Below, piece after piece: positions 48,062-56,863 of a DNA stretch of 64,000 bases. The position numbers and the translations under genes were made by a program. The notes under the pieces were generated by a model that saw nothing but the letters and a program-made list of their open reading frames with translations, did not search any database and was not told the DNA's origin. The DNA is from Rhodosalinus sediminis (GTDB lineage Bacteria > Pseudomonadota > Alphaproteobacteria > Rhodobacterales > Rhodobacteraceae). The stretch is taken from assembly GCF_003385555.1 (NCBI RefSeq), contig NZ_QOHR01000001.1, positions 198,633-262,632 of the forward strand, given 5' to 3'. Within the stretch, counting starts at the first letter, position 1; the number at the start of each line of letters is the position of its first letter.

Positions 48062-48694
48062 ATGAGCTTTCACGAGATCCGCTTTCCGCCCAACCTGAGC
48101 TTCGGCTCCACCGGCGGGCCGGAGCGGCGCACCGAGGTCGTCGCCCTCGCCTCCGGCCACGAGGAGCGCAACACGCCCTGGGCGCAGTCGCGCCGGCGCT
48201 ACGACGCGGGCGTCGGGCTGCGTTCGCTCGACGACATCGCCACGCTGGTCGCCTTCTTCGAGGCGCGGCGCGGGCGGCTGCACGGGTTCCGCTGGAAGGA
48301 CTGGGCCGATTATACCTCGTGCCCGCCGAGCCGGCGCCCCGCGCCCACCGATCAGGTGATCGGCCACGGCGACGGGGAGAGCCGCGTCTTTTCCCTCTGC
48401 AAGACCTACCGCTCGGGGGAGGGCGCCTACACCCGGCCCATCGCCAAGCCGGTCGCGGGGAGCGTGCGCCTCGCCGTGCAGGGCGACGCGCTGCGCGAGG
48501 GCGTGGATTTCGAGCTCGACGCGACGCGCGGCACGGTGACGCTCGCCCGCGCGCCCTCTCGGGGCATGGAGATCACCGCGGGCTTCGAGTTCGACGTGCC
48601 GGTGCGCTTCGACACCGACGCCATCCGCACGAGCGTGGCGAGCTTCCGCGCCGGCGAGGTGCCGAGCGTGCCGGTGGTGGAGGTGCGGGTCTGA
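48062..48694 (+). CDS. GTA distal tail protein (g12, DUF2460)
   Basis: Protein of 210 residues of the DUF2460 family forming the ring that joins tail tube and baseplate. It starts MSFHEIRFPPNLSFGSTGGPERRTEVV, with FEARRGRLHGFRWKDWADY (about residues 67-85) and TAGFEFDVPVRFDTDAI in family order. The ATG has GGAGGACC upstream. Overlaps g13 by one base. Confidence 0.9.
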   Translation: MSFHEIRFPPNLSFGSTGGPERRTEVVALASGHEERNTPWAQSRRRYDAGVGLRSLDDIATLVAFFEARRGRLHGFRWKDWADYTSCPPSRRPAPTDQVIGHGDGESRVFSLCKTYRSGEGAYTRPIAKPVAGSVRLAVQGDALREGVDFELDATRGTVTLARAPSRGMEITAGFEFDVPVRFDTDAIRTSVASFRAGEVPSVPVVEVRV

Positions 48695-49575
48695 TGCAGG
48701 AGGCGTTGCAGGACCATCTGGCGCAGGGCGCGACGACCGTCGCGCGGGCCTGGGCGGTGACGCGGGCCGACGGGGTGACGCTCGGCTTCACCGATCACGA
48801 CCGCCCGCTCGCCTTCGAGGGCGTGGCGTTCCGCCCCGAGACCGGGCTGTCGGCGGCGGCGCTGCAGCAGACGACGGGGCTTTCGGTGGACAACACCGAG
48901 GCGCTCGGCGCGCTCTCGGACGCGGCGATCCGCGAGGCCGACATCGCCGCGGGCCGCTGGGACGGGGCGGAGGTGCGCGCATGGCTCGTGGACTGGTCCG
49001 ACGTCGCCGCGCGGCAGCTGATCTTCCGCGGCACCATCGGCGAGCTGCGCCGGGTGGATGGCACCTTCCACGCCGAGCTGCGCGGGCTCGCGGCGGCGCT
49101 CAACCGGCCCGGCGGGCGCGTCTTTCAGCGCCCCTGCGCGGCGGTGCTGGGCGACGCGGCCTGCGGCGTCGATCTCGCGCGGCCGGGCTATCGCCACGAG
49201 GGGCCGGCGCTCGCCGTGGAGGAGGACGGGCGCGTGCTGCGCTTTCCGCCGCTCGCGGGCTACGCGCCGGCGTGGTTCGACCGCGGGCGCGTGGAGGTGC
49301 TCGGCGGCGCGGCCGCCGGGCTCTCGGGCGTGGTCAAGCGCGACGTGGCGGAGGCCGGCACGCGGGCGATCGAGCTCTGGACGCCGCTCGGCGCCGCGCC
49401 CGCGCCGGGCGATCCGATCCGCCTCGAGGCGGGCTGCGACAAGCGCTTCGAGACCTGCCGGGCGAAGTTCGCCAATGCGCTCAACTTCCAGGGCTTCCCG
49501 GACCTGCCGGCGGAGGACTGGGTCACCGTGCCGCCGGCGCGCTCGGGCGAGACCGGCGGCGGGAGCCGGCGATGA
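48694..49575 (+). CDS. GTA baseplate hub protein (g13, DUF2163)
   Basis: Hub protein of 293 residues with N-terminal DUF2163 (WAVTRADGVTLGFTDHDRPL, about residues 20-39) and C-terminal phage BR0599-like regions. Four conserved cysteines occur in RPCAAVLGDAACGVD (about residues 147-161) and GCDKRFETCRAKF (about residues 248-260). Reported GTA structures place an iron-sulfur cluster in this hub, and these Cys are the likely ligands. ATGA overlap with g14. Confidence 0.88.
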   Translation: MQEALQDHLAQGATTVARAWAVTRADGVTLGFTDHDRPLAFEGVAFRPETGLSAAALQQTTGLSVDNTEALGALSDAAIREADIAAGRWDGAEVRAWLVDWSDVAARQLIFRGTIGELRRVDGTFHAELRGLAAALNRPGGRVFQRPCAAVLGDAACGVDLARPGYRHEGPALAVEEDGRVLRFPPLAGYAPAWFDRGRVEVLGGAAAGLSGVVKRDVAEAGTRAIELWTPLGAAPAPGDPIRLEAGCDKRFETCRAKFANALNFQGFPDLPAEDWVTVPPARSGETGGGSRR

Positions 49576-50018
49576 GCGGGCCGGGCGCGCGCGTGGTCGC
49601 CGTCGCGCGGGGCTGGATCGGCACGCCCTACGTGCACCAGGCGAGCTGCCGGGGCGCGGGGGCGGATTGCCTCGGCCTGATCCGCGGCGTCTGGCGCGAG
49701 GTCATGGGCGCCGAGCCCGCCCTCGTGCCCGCCTACACGCCCGACTGGTCGGAACCGGCGGGGGAGGAGCGGCTCTGGGCCGCGGCGCGCGCGCATCTGG
49801 TGGCCGCGCCGCGCGGCGCGGCCGCGCCGGGCGACGTGCTGCTCTTCCGGATGCGGGCGGGCGCGGTGGCCAAGCACCTCGGCATCCAGGGGCGCACCGG
49901 CGCGGGGGCGACGGTGATCCACGCCTATTCCGGCCAGGGCGTGGTCGAAAGCCCCCTCGGCCCGGCCTGGGCGCGGCGCGTCGTGGCGCGGTTCCGCTTT
50001 CCGGACGGGGCGGAATGA
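49572..50018 (+). CDS. GTA NlpC/P60-type peptidase (g14)
   Basis: Cell-wall hydrolase of 148 residues, thought to open recipient peptidoglycan during GTA DNA delivery. It has the NlpC/P60 core: GTPYVHQASCRGAGADCLGLIRGVW with the catalytic Cys (about residue 33), and VAKHLGIQGR with the catalytic His (about residue 101). Translationally coupled to g13. A double palindrome repeat follows before g15. Confidence 0.88.
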   Translation: MSGPGARVVAVARGWIGTPYVHQASCRGAGADCLGLIRGVWREVMGAEPALVPAYTPDWSEPAGEERLWAAARAHLVAAPRGAAAPGDVLLFRMRAGAVAKHLGIQGRTGAGATVIHAYSGQGVVESPLGPAWARRVVARFRFPDGAE

Positions 50019-50037
50019 GGCGCGCGGGCGGGGGCGG

Positions 50038-50085
50038 CCAAGCGCCTTGGAAGGCGCTTGGCAAGGCGCTTCGAAGCGCCTTGCC
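50038..50085. repeat. Double palindrome repeat, copy 3 (inside the GTA cluster)
   Basis: CCAAGCGCCTT/AAGGCGCTTGG around GG (50038-50061) adjoins GGCAAGGCGCTT/AAGCGCCTTGCC around CG (50060-50085), the same two-palindrome design as 18762-18809. It fills most of the 95-base g14-g15 gap. A role as mRNA processing site or mobile miniature repeat is open. Confidence 0.75.
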
Positions 50086-50113
50086 GGCGCGGGACGGCTG
50101 ACGGGAGCGAGCG

Positions 50114-53100
50114 ATGGCGACGATCCTTCTATCCGCGGCGGGTGCCGCGCTGGGCACATCGCTCGGCGGCACGGTGCTCGGCCTCTCGGCGACGGCGGCG
50201 GGGCGCTTCGTCGGCGCGAGCCTCGGGCGCGCGATCGACCAGCGCCTTCTCGGCGAGGGCTCCGAGGCGGTGGAAACCGGCCGGCTGGAGCGCATCCGCC
50301 TCACCGGCGCGGGCGAGGGCGCGCCGATCCCGCGCGTCTTCGGCCGCATGCGCGTCGGCGGGCACGTGATCTGGGCGAGCCGCTTCACCGAGGTGGTCAC
50401 GACCGAGGGCGGCGGCGGCGGCAAGGGCGCGCCGCGCCGCCCGGATGTGCGGCGCATCTCCTACCGCGTGAGCCTCGCCGTCGCGCTCTGCGAGGGCGAG
50501 ATCGCGGGCGTCGGCCGCGTCTGGGCCGACGGCGGCGAGATCGCGCCGGCCGATCTCGAGATGCGCGTGCACACCGGCGCGCGCGACCAGAGGCCCGATC
50601 CGCTGATCGAGGCGATCGAGGGGCCAGGGCAGACGCCGGCCTACCGCGGCACCGCCTACGTCGTGCTCGAGGCGCTCGACCTCGGCCGCTTCGGCAACCG
50701 GGTGCCGCAGTTCAGCTTCGAGGTGATCCGCCACGAGCAGCCCGACCGCCCCGGCGCGGAGGTGGATGTCGCGCGCTCGGTGCGCGGCGTCGCGCTGATC
50801 CCGGGCACGGGCGAGTATGCGCTGGCGACCGAGCCCGTGGCGCTGCCGGTCGACCGGGGCCGCTGGCGCATGGCCAACGTGAACACGCCGCTCGGGGTGG
50901 CGGACCTGCCCGCCTCGCTCGACGCGCTGGGCCGCGAGCTGCCCGATTGCCGCGCCGTCTCGCTCGTGGTGAGCTGGTTCGGCGACGACCTGCGCTGCGG
51001 CGACTGCACGCTTCGCCCGCGCGTCGAGCAGACCGAGGCCGACGGGCGGGAGATGCCCTGGACCGTCTCGGGACTGTCGCGGGCCGAGGCGGGCCGCGTG
51101 CCCGCGAAGGACGGCCGCGCGCTCTACGGCGGCACGCCCGCCGACGCCGCGGTCGTGCAGGCGATCCGCGCCCTGCGCGAGAGCGGTCGGGCGGCGCTCT
51201 TCTATCCCTTCGTCCTGATGACCCAGACCGAGGGCAACACGCGCCCCGACCCCTGGACCGGGGCGGAGAGCCAGCCGGTCCTGCCGTGGCGCGGGCGGAT
51301 CACCGCCTCGGTCGCGCCGGGGCGGGCGGGCTCGCCCGACGGCACGGCGCAGGCGGACGCGGAGGTGGCGGCCATCTTCGGCACCGCCGCCGCCGCGGAT
51401 TTCACGGTGGGCGACGGCGTGGTCCATTACCACGGCCCCGACGAATGGAGCTTTCGCCGCTTCATCCTGCACTACGCCGCGCTCTGCGCCGCGGCGGGGG
51501 GCGTGGAGGCCTTCTGCATCGGCACGGAGATGCGCGGGCTCACGCAGATCCGGGGCGCGCAGGGCTTCCCGGCGGTCGCGGCGCTGCGCGCGCTCGCGGG
51601 CGAGGTGCGCGCGCTCCTCGGCCCGGAGGTGAAGCTCGGCTACGCCGCCGACTGGTCGGAATACTGGGGCTATCAGCCGCCCGACGCGCCGGGCGACCGC
51701 TACTTCCACCTCGATCCGCTCTGGGCCGACGACGCGATCGATTTCGTGGGCATCGACAACTACATGCCGCTGTCGGACTGGCGCGACGGGGCCGACCACC
51801 TCGACGCGCACCGGGGCGCGATCCACGACCTCGACTACCTGAAGTCCAACGTCGAGGGGGGCGAGGGCTACGACTGGTATTACCCCTTCGAGGAGGCGCG
51901 CGCGGCGCAGATCCGCACGCCGATCACCGACGGCGCGCACGGCGAGCCCTGGGTCTGGCGCGTCAAGGACATCCGCGGCTGGTGGGAGAACGCCCACTTC
52001 GAGCGCATCGGCGGGGTGCGGCAGCCCGCGCCGACGCCTTGGGCGCCCCGCTCCAAGCCCGTCTGGTTCACCGAGATCGGCTGCCCGGCGGTGGACAAGG
52101 GCACCAACCAGCCGAACAAGTTCCTCGATCCGAAGTCCTCCGAATCCGCGCTGCCGCATTTCTCCGACGGCCGGCGCGACGAGACGATCCAGGCGCAGTA
52201 CATCCGCGCGCTCACCGCCTACTGGCGCGACCCGGCCAACAACCCGGTCTCGAAGATCTACGGCGGGCGCATGGTGGACATGGACCGCTGCTTCGTCTGG
52301 GCGTGGGACGCGCGGCCCTTCCCGTGGTTCCCGCAGGCGCGCGAGGTCTGGGCCGACGGCGACAACTACGCGCGCGGGCACTGGCTGAACGGCCGCGCCT
52401 CGGGGCGGAGCCTCGCCTCCGTGGTGGGCGAAATCTGCGACGCCGCGGGGCTTGCGGCGCACGACACCGCCCGCCTCTTCGGCCATGTGCGCGGCTATCT
52501 GGAGGCCGAGGGCGGCACGGCCCGCGCCGCGCTGCAGCCCCTGATGCTCGCCCACGGGTTCGACGCGGTGGAGCGCGACGGCGCGCTGCGCTTCCTCCCC
52601 CGCGAGACGGAGCGCGCGGCGCTCCTCTCGCCCGAGGCGCTGGCCGAGAGCGACCGGCTGGAGGGCACGGTCGAGGCGACGCGCGCCGCCGAGGCCGAGC
52701 AGTCGGGGCGCGTGCGCGTGCGCTTCACCGTGGCCGACGGCGATTTCGAGGCGGCCGCGGAAGAGGCGATCCTGCCGGGCGAGCCGAGCCGGCAGGTCGC
52801 CGAGGCGGCGCTGCCGCTCGCCCTGACGCGGGGCGAGGGGCGGCTCGTGGCCGAGCGCTGGCTCGCCGAGGCGCGGGTGGCGCGCGACGGGCTGCGCCTC
52901 GCGCTGCCGCCCTCGGCCTGGGCGCTCGGGGCGGGCGACGTGATCCGCCTCGGGCCGGAGGGCGCGCGCTTTCGCATCGACCGGGTGGAGCAGGGCGAGG
53001 TGCGGCTGGCCGAGGCGGTGCGGATGGAGCCCTCGGTCTATCGCCCCGCGGGCGTCGCGGAACGGCCGCCCCGCCTCGCCCCCTTCGTGCCGGCGGTGCC

Positions 53101-54028
53101 GGTCACGGCGCTCTTTCTCGACCTGCCGCTCCTGCGCGGCGACGAGGTGGCGCATGCGCCGCATGTCGCGGCCACCGCCGCGCCGTGGCCCGGGCGCGTG
53201 GCGCTCTACGAGGCCGTCGAGGACGCGGGCTACGCGCTTTCCGAACTGATCGAGGCGCCCGCGGCGATCGGCGTGACCGAGGGGCCGCTCGCCGCCGCGC
53301 CGGCCGGGCGGATCGACCGCGGCCCGGCGCTGCGGGTGCGGATGCTTTCGGGCCGGCTCGCGGCGACGGACGACGCGGGCCTGCTCGCGGGGCTGAACGC
53401 CTTCGCCATCGGGGACGGCAGCCCGTCGAACTGGGAGATCCTGCAGGCGCGCGACGCCGAGATGATCGCGCCCGACACGTGGCTCCTGTCGCATCGGCTG
53501 CGGGGGCAGGCGGGGAGCGACGGGATCATGCCCGAGGTCTGGCCCGAGGGGGCGTGGATCGTCGCGCTCGACGGGGTGCCGCGCCAGATCGACCTCTCGC
53601 CCGCCTTCCGTGACGTGGCGCGGCACTGGCGCGTCGGGCCGGCGGGGCGGGCCTACGACGACCCGAGCTACACGCACCACGTCCTCGCCTTCGCCGGCGA
53701 GGGGCTGCGGCCCTACCGCCCCGCGCATCTGCGGCTGGAGGCGGCGGGCGGCGATCTGCGCGCGCGCTGGGTGCGGCGCACGCGCATCGACGGCGACGGC
53801 TGGGCCGCGCCGGAGGTGCCGCTGGGCGAGGAGGCGGAACTCTATCTCGTGCGGGTGAGCGCGGGCGGCGCCGTGCTGCGCGAGGCGCAGGTGAGCGCGC
53901 CCGAGTGGATCTACCCGGCCGCCGCGCAGGCCGCCGACGCGGGCGCCGGGGCGCGCGTGGTCGAGGTGGCGCAGGTCTCGGCCCGCTACGGCCCCGGCCC
54001 CTACGCCCGCGTCGCGGTGCCGGGCTGA
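50114..54028 (+). CDS. GTA tail fiber/'megatron' host-specificity protein (g15)
   Basis: Largest GTA protein (1304 residues), forming the tail tip that contacts and penetrates the recipient. A Gly/Ala-rich hydrophobic N-terminus (ILLSAAGAALGTSLGGTVLGLSATAAGRFV) precedes a GTA TIM-barrel-like domain (about residues 430-740; FVGIDNYMPLSDW, KPVWFTEIGCPAVDKGTNQPNKF). A phage tail protein domain follows (about 780-1010), then C-terminal beta domains with RLRGQAGSDGIMPEVWPEGA. In RcGTA part of it interacts with an iron-sulfur cluster. Stop overlaps the next small ORF by one base. Confidence 0.93.
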   Translation: MATILLSAAGAALGTSLGGTVLGLSATAAGRFVGASLGRAIDQRLLGEGSEAVETGRLERIRLTGAGEGAPIPRVFGRMRVGGHVIWASRFTEVVTTEGGGGGKGAPRRPDVRRISYRVSLAVALCEGEIAGVGRVWADGGEIAPADLEMRVHTGARDQRPDPLIEAIEGPGQTPAYRGTAYVVLEALDLGRFGNRVPQFSFEVIRHEQPDRPGAEVDVARSVRGVALIPGTGEYALATEPVALPVDRGRWRMANVNTPLGVADLPASLDALGRELPDCRAVSLVVSWFGDDLRCGDCTLRPRVEQTEADGREMPWTVSGLSRAEAGRVPAKDGRALYGGTPADAAVVQAIRALRESGRAALFYPFVLMTQTEGNTRPDPWTGAESQPVLPWRGRITASVAPGRAGSPDGTAQADAEVAAIFGTAAAADFTVGDGVVHYHGPDEWSFRRFILHYAALCAAAGGVEAFCIGTEMRGLTQIRGAQGFPAVAALRALAGEVRALLGPEVKLGYAADWSEYWGYQPPDAPGDRYFHLDPLWADDAIDFVGIDNYMPLSDWRDGADHLDAHRGAIHDLDYLKSNVEGGEGYDWYYPFEEARAAQIRTPITDGAHGEPWVWRVKDIRGWWENAHFERIGGVRQPAPTPWAPRSKPVWFTEIGCPAVDKGTNQPNKFLDPKSSESALPHFSDGRRDETIQAQYIRALTAYWRDPANNPVSKIYGGRMVDMDRCFVWAWDARPFPWFPQAREVWADGDNYARGHWLNGRASGRSLASVVGEICDAAGLAAHDTARLFGHVRGYLEAEGGTARAALQPLMLAHGFDAVERDGALRFLPRETERAALLSPEALAESDRLEGTVEATRAAEAEQSGRVRVRFTVADGDFEAAAEEAILPGEPSRQVAEAALPLALTRGEGRLVAERWLAEARVARDGLRLALPPSAWALGAGDVIRLGPEGARFRIDRVEQGEVRLAEAVRMEPSVYRPAGVAERPPRLAPFVPAVPVTALFLDLPLLRGDEVAHAPHVAATAAPWPGRVALYEAVEDAGYALSELIEAPAAIGVTEGPLAAAPAGRIDRGPALRVRMLSGRLAATDDAGLLAGLNAFAIGDGSPSNWEILQARDAEMIAPDTWLLSHRLRGQAGSDGIMPEVWPEGAWIVALDGVPRQIDLSPAFRDVARHWRVGPAGRAYDDPSYTHHVLAFAGEGLRPYRPAHLRLEAAGGDLRARWVRRTRIDGDGWAAPEVPLGEEAELYLVRVSAGGAVLREAQVSAPEWIYPAAAQAADAGAGARVVEVAQVSARYGPGPYARVAVPG

Positions 54029-54339
54029 TGCAGCCGGTGCACTGGGGCGACGTGACGGCGGCGGCGCGCGCGCTTCTCGGCGCGCCGCCGGAGGCGCGCA
54101 GGCCGCGGGCGCGCGCGATGATCGAGGCCGCGCATGCTGCGCACGCCTACATGAAACGCACGGGCCGAGGGCATCCGCGCCTCGGCAACGGCGCCTTGCA
54201 GACCTTCGCGCGGCGGCGGACGCTGCCGCCCGAGCCGCCACCGTCGGACCCGGTCTATGCGGATTGCCTCGTCGCGGTGCTCGCCGCGCTCAGAGACTGG
54301 CGCGCCGATCCGGCGCGGCGGTCGCGGCGCCGTGGCTGA
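54028..54339 (+). CDS. Small unknown protein coupled to g15
   Basis: A 103-residue product starting MQPVHWGDVTAAARALLGAPPEARR, with the segment RTGRGHPRLGNGALQTFA. It resembles a small conserved Rhodobacterales ORF found just downstream of GTA g15 (recalled, not verified). The C-terminal 40 residues (LPPEPPPSDPVYADCLVAVL then DWRADPARRSRRRG) are repeated in the next ORF. Starts on the last base of the g15 stop codon. Function unknown. Confidence 0.7.
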   Translation: MQPVHWGDVTAAARALLGAPPEARRPRARAMIEAAHAAHAYMKRTGRGHPRLGNGALQTFARRRTLPPEPPPSDPVYADCLVAVLAALRDWRADPARRSRRRG

Positions 54340-54488
54340 TGGCGCTGGTGCGGCGCGCGTCGCTGCCGCCGGAGCCGCCGCCGTCTGACCCGGCGTTCGC
54401 GGCGGCGGTGGTCGCCGTGGTTGCCGTGCTCACCGCACTCGCCGACTGGCGCCGTGACCCGGGCCGCCGCTCGCGGCGCCGTGGCTGA
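54339..54488 (+). CDS. Partial duplicate of the preceding small ORF
   Basis: A 49-residue frame whose ATG shares a base with the previous stop. The product MALVRRASLPPEPPPSDPAF...LADWRRDPGRRSRRRG matches the C-terminal part of the 103-residue neighbour, with a three-residue insertion. The DNA of both ends is nearly the same (CGGCGCCGTGGCTGA). It therefore arose by tandem duplication of the 3' end; whether it makes a useful peptide is unknown. Confidence 0.5.
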   Translation: MALVRRASLPPEPPPSDPAFAAAVVAVVAVLTALADWRRDPGRRSRRRG

Positions 54489-54516
54489 GTTCCGCCGCCC
54501 GTCAGCCCGCCGCCCG

Positions 54517-54855
54517 TCAGCCCGCCGCGCAGCTCACGCAGCGCGTCGCGGCGGGGTCGAGGTCGAGGCGCTTCGGCGCGATGGGCTCGCCGCAATCCTC
54601 GCAATAGCCGTACTCGCCCTCCTCCAGCCGCGCGAGCGCGGCGGTCAGGCGGCGGCGTTCGGCGTCGCGCCGGGCCTGCGTCGCGCGCGCCATCGACTGC
54701 GACAGGAGCGCGTCCTGCCGCGAGAGCCGCCCCATCGCCTGCTGGTCGAGCGCCACCGTCTCCTGTCCGCTCTGGCCGCGGTCGTCGCCCGCGTCGAGCT
54801 CGGCGAGCGCGGCCTCGAGGCGCGCGCGCACGGCGGCGGTGTCGGTCACATCCAT
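54517..54855 (-). CDS. TraR/DksA-type zinc-finger protein
   Basis: A 112-residue protein with an N-terminal helical hairpin (LEAALAELDAGDD, ARATQARRDAERRRLTAALARLEEGEYG) and a C4 zinc finger, CEDCGEPIAPKRLDLDPAATRCVSC (cysteines at about residues 85, 88, 106 and 109). Such proteins bind the RNA polymerase secondary channel. The acidic pair expected at the coiled-coil tip of true DksA is not obvious (AMGRLSRQDALL), so it is a DksA paralogue rather than DksA itself. It is convergent with the small ORFs after g15 and divergent from cysE. Confidence 0.85.
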   Translation of the reverse strand: MDVTDTAAVRARLEAALAELDAGDDRGQSGQETVALDQQAMGRLSRQDALLSQSMARATQARRDAERRRLTAALARLEEGEYGYCEDCGEPIAPKRLDLDPAATRCVSCAAG

Positions 54856-54938
54856 GCAGGATCCCTCTTTCCGGCGTTCCGTTCCGAGACTAGATGCCGC
54901 ATACTCATGGACGCAACACGCCCCGGCGGGAGGACGCC

Positions 54939-55745
54939 ATGCCCGAGAGCCGCGCGAGACTGGCCGAGCTCGACCCCGTCTGGGACCGCATCCGGGCCGA
55001 GGCCGAACAGGCGATACTCGACGAGCCGCTCCTCGGCGGGCTCATCCATTCGAGCGTGCTGCACCACGCCTCGCTCGCCCGGGCGCTCGCCTTCCGGATC
55101 TCGATGAAGCTCGCCTCCGGCGAGATGTCCGAGCAGATCCTGCGCGAGATCGCGGACGAGGCCTATGCCGCCGACCCCGACCTCGTGCAGGCGGCGCGCG
55201 CCGACATCGCGGCGGTCTACGACCGCGACCCGGCGTGCCACCGCTTCCTGCAGCCGCTTCTCTTCTTCAAGGGGTTCCAGGCGCTGCAGTCCTACCGCCT
55301 CGGGCACTGGCTCTGGCGGGAGGGGCGCCACGACCTCGCCTATTTCGTGCAGACCCGCGTCTCGGAGATGTTCGGGCTCGACATCCACCCGGCCGCGCGC
55401 GTTGGGCAGGGGATCATGATCGACCACGCGCATTCCATCGTCATCGGCGAGACGGCCGTGGTGGGCGACAACGTCTCGATGCTGCATTCGGTGACCCTCG
55501 GCGGCACCGGCAAGGAAGAGAGCGACCGCCACCCCAAGATCGGCTCCGGCGTGCTGATCGGCGCGGGGGCGAAGGTGCTCGGCAACATCTCGGTGGGCGA
55601 TTGCTGCCGGATCGCGGCGGGCTCCGTCGTGCTGGAGGACATCCCGCCGAAGAAGACCGTGGCCGGCGTGCCGGCCCGGATCGTCGGGGAGGCGGGCTGC
55701 GCGCAGCCCTCGGTGACGATGGATCACCTCCTCGCGCAGGGGTGA
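54939..55745 (+). CDS. cysE: Serine O-acetyltransferase
   Basis: Cytosolic enzyme that acetylates serine with acetyl-CoA, the first step of cysteine synthesis. The 268-residue product has an N-terminal helical domain (residues about 1-140) and a left-handed beta-helix of hexapeptide repeats (IHPAARVGQGIMIDHAHSIVIGETA, then MLHSVTLGGTG). The catalytic His is in MIDHAHS, and the C-terminal tail mediates complex formation with CysK. The ATG at 54939 follows GGGAGGAC. An ATG 45 bases earlier is in frame but has no ribosome site. Confidence 0.95.
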   Translation: MPESRARLAELDPVWDRIRAEAEQAILDEPLLGGLIHSSVLHHASLARALAFRISMKLASGEMSEQILREIADEAYAADPDLVQAARADIAAVYDRDPACHRFLQPLLFFKGFQALQSYRLGHWLWREGRHDLAYFVQTRVSEMFGLDIHPAARVGQGIMIDHAHSIVIGETAVVGDNVSMLHSVTLGGTGKEESDRHPKIGSGVLIGAGAKVLGNISVGDCCRIAAGSVVLEDIPPKKTVAGVPARIVGEAGCAQPSVTMDHLLAQG

Positions 55746-56050
55746 GGCGCGCCGGGGCCGCGGGGCGACGGCGCAGGAGAGGGCGCGCCGGACCGCCGGC
55801 AGGCGCGGTCCCGCGGCGGCCCGTCCCGGCGCGTGCGACGGGGACTGACCGGCCGGTTCCCGCCTGCGCCGCGAGATCACGCTGCGAAAGGCAGGGTGAC
55901 GCGGGCCCGCCGGGCGAATTGCCGACGGCAGGGGGCGACGCCTGGACACGGCCGCGAGCCCTCGCCGGCTTGCGGCATCTGCGGCCCCGGCGGCCGTGAC
56001 GCGCCGCTTTCCCCTTGCCGGCGCCGGGGGGCCGCCCTAGGCCCTTCTGC
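55746..56050. other. Intergenic stretch without recognised content
   Basis: 305 GC-rich bases between cysE and the YmdB-like gene. Antisense and sense frames here have no ribosome sites or recognisable domains. TTGCCG and TAGGCC with 17-base spacing near 56016-56044 could be a promoter for the downstream gene. Nothing else is visible. Confidence 0.5.
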
Positions 56051-56863
56051 ATGAGGATGTTGTTTCTGGGCGATGTCGTCGGCCGCGCCGGCCGGGCGGC
56101 GGTGGTGGAGCGCCTGCCGAAGCTCCGGGCGGAGTGGCGGCTCGACTTCGTGGTGGTCAACGGCGAGAACGCGAGCCACGGCATGGGGCTCACCGGCGAT
56201 CACGCCAAGCTTCTGCTGGAGGCGGGGGCGGACGTGCTGACGCTCGGCGATCACGCCTTCGATCAGAAGGACATGCTGAGCTACATCGAGCGCGAGCCGC
56301 GCATCCTGCGCCCGCTCAACTACGCGCGCGGCGCGCCGGGGCGCGGGCACGGCGTCTTCGAGGCGACGCAGGGGCGCCGCGTGCTCGTGGCGCAGGCGCT
56401 CGGCCGGGTCTTCATGAACAAGCCCTACGACGATCCCTTCTCCGAGATCGACCGCGTGCTGCGCGCCCATCCCCGCGGCGGCATGGTTCAGGCGAGCCTC
56501 GTGGACATGCACTGCGAGGCGACCTCCGAGAAGATGGGCATGGGCCATTTCTGCGACGGCCGGGCGAGCCTCGTCGTCGGTACGCACACCCATGTGCCCA
56601 CGGCGGACGCGCAGATCCTGCCGGGCGGCACCGCGATGCTCTCGGACGCAGGGATGTGCGGCGATTACAACTCCGTCATCGGCATGGAGAAGGACGAGCC
56701 GCTGCGCCGCTTCGTCACCGGCATGCCCAAGGGCCGCTTCACGCCCGCGGGCGGGGAGGCGACGCTCTCGGGCGTCTACGTCGAGACCGACGACCGCACG
56801 GGCGCCGCGACGCGGGTCGCGCCGGTGCGCCTCGGCGGGCGGCTGGAGGCGGCCGCGCCGTGA
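56051..56863 (+). CDS. YmdB-type (TIGR00282) metallophosphoesterase
   Basis: A 270-residue member of the YmdB/TIGR00282 family. Bacillus members hydrolyse 2',3'-cyclic nucleotides and affect biofilm fate; the proteobacterial role is unclear. Metal-binding motifs are visible in order: FLGDVVGRAGR (Asp, about residue 8), VVNGENASHGMGLT (about residues 36-49), LTLGDHAFDQ (about residue 69) and VVGTHTHVPTAD (about residue 180). The ATG at 56051 gives MRMLFLGDVVG. Its stop overlaps the following GTG start. Confidence 0.88.
   Translation: MRMLFLGDVVGRAGRAAVVERLPKLRAEWRLDFVVVNGENASHGMGLTGDHAKLLLEAGADVLTLGDHAFDQKDMLSYIEREPRILRPLNYARGAPGRGHGVFEATQGRRVLVAQALGRVFMNKPYDDPFSEIDRVLRAHPRGGMVQASLVDMHCEATSEKMGMGHFCDGRASLVVGTHTHVPTADAQILPGGTAMLSDAGMCGDYNSVIGMEKDEPLRRFVTGMPKGRFTPAGGEATLSGVYVETDDRTGAATRVAPVRLGGRLEAAAP

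Noticed and set aside
50129-54241. 1370-residue minus-strand open frame antisense to GTA g15
   Set aside because: Arg/Ala/His-rich shadow translation without motifs; g15 on the plus strand is well supported and lies in operon order.
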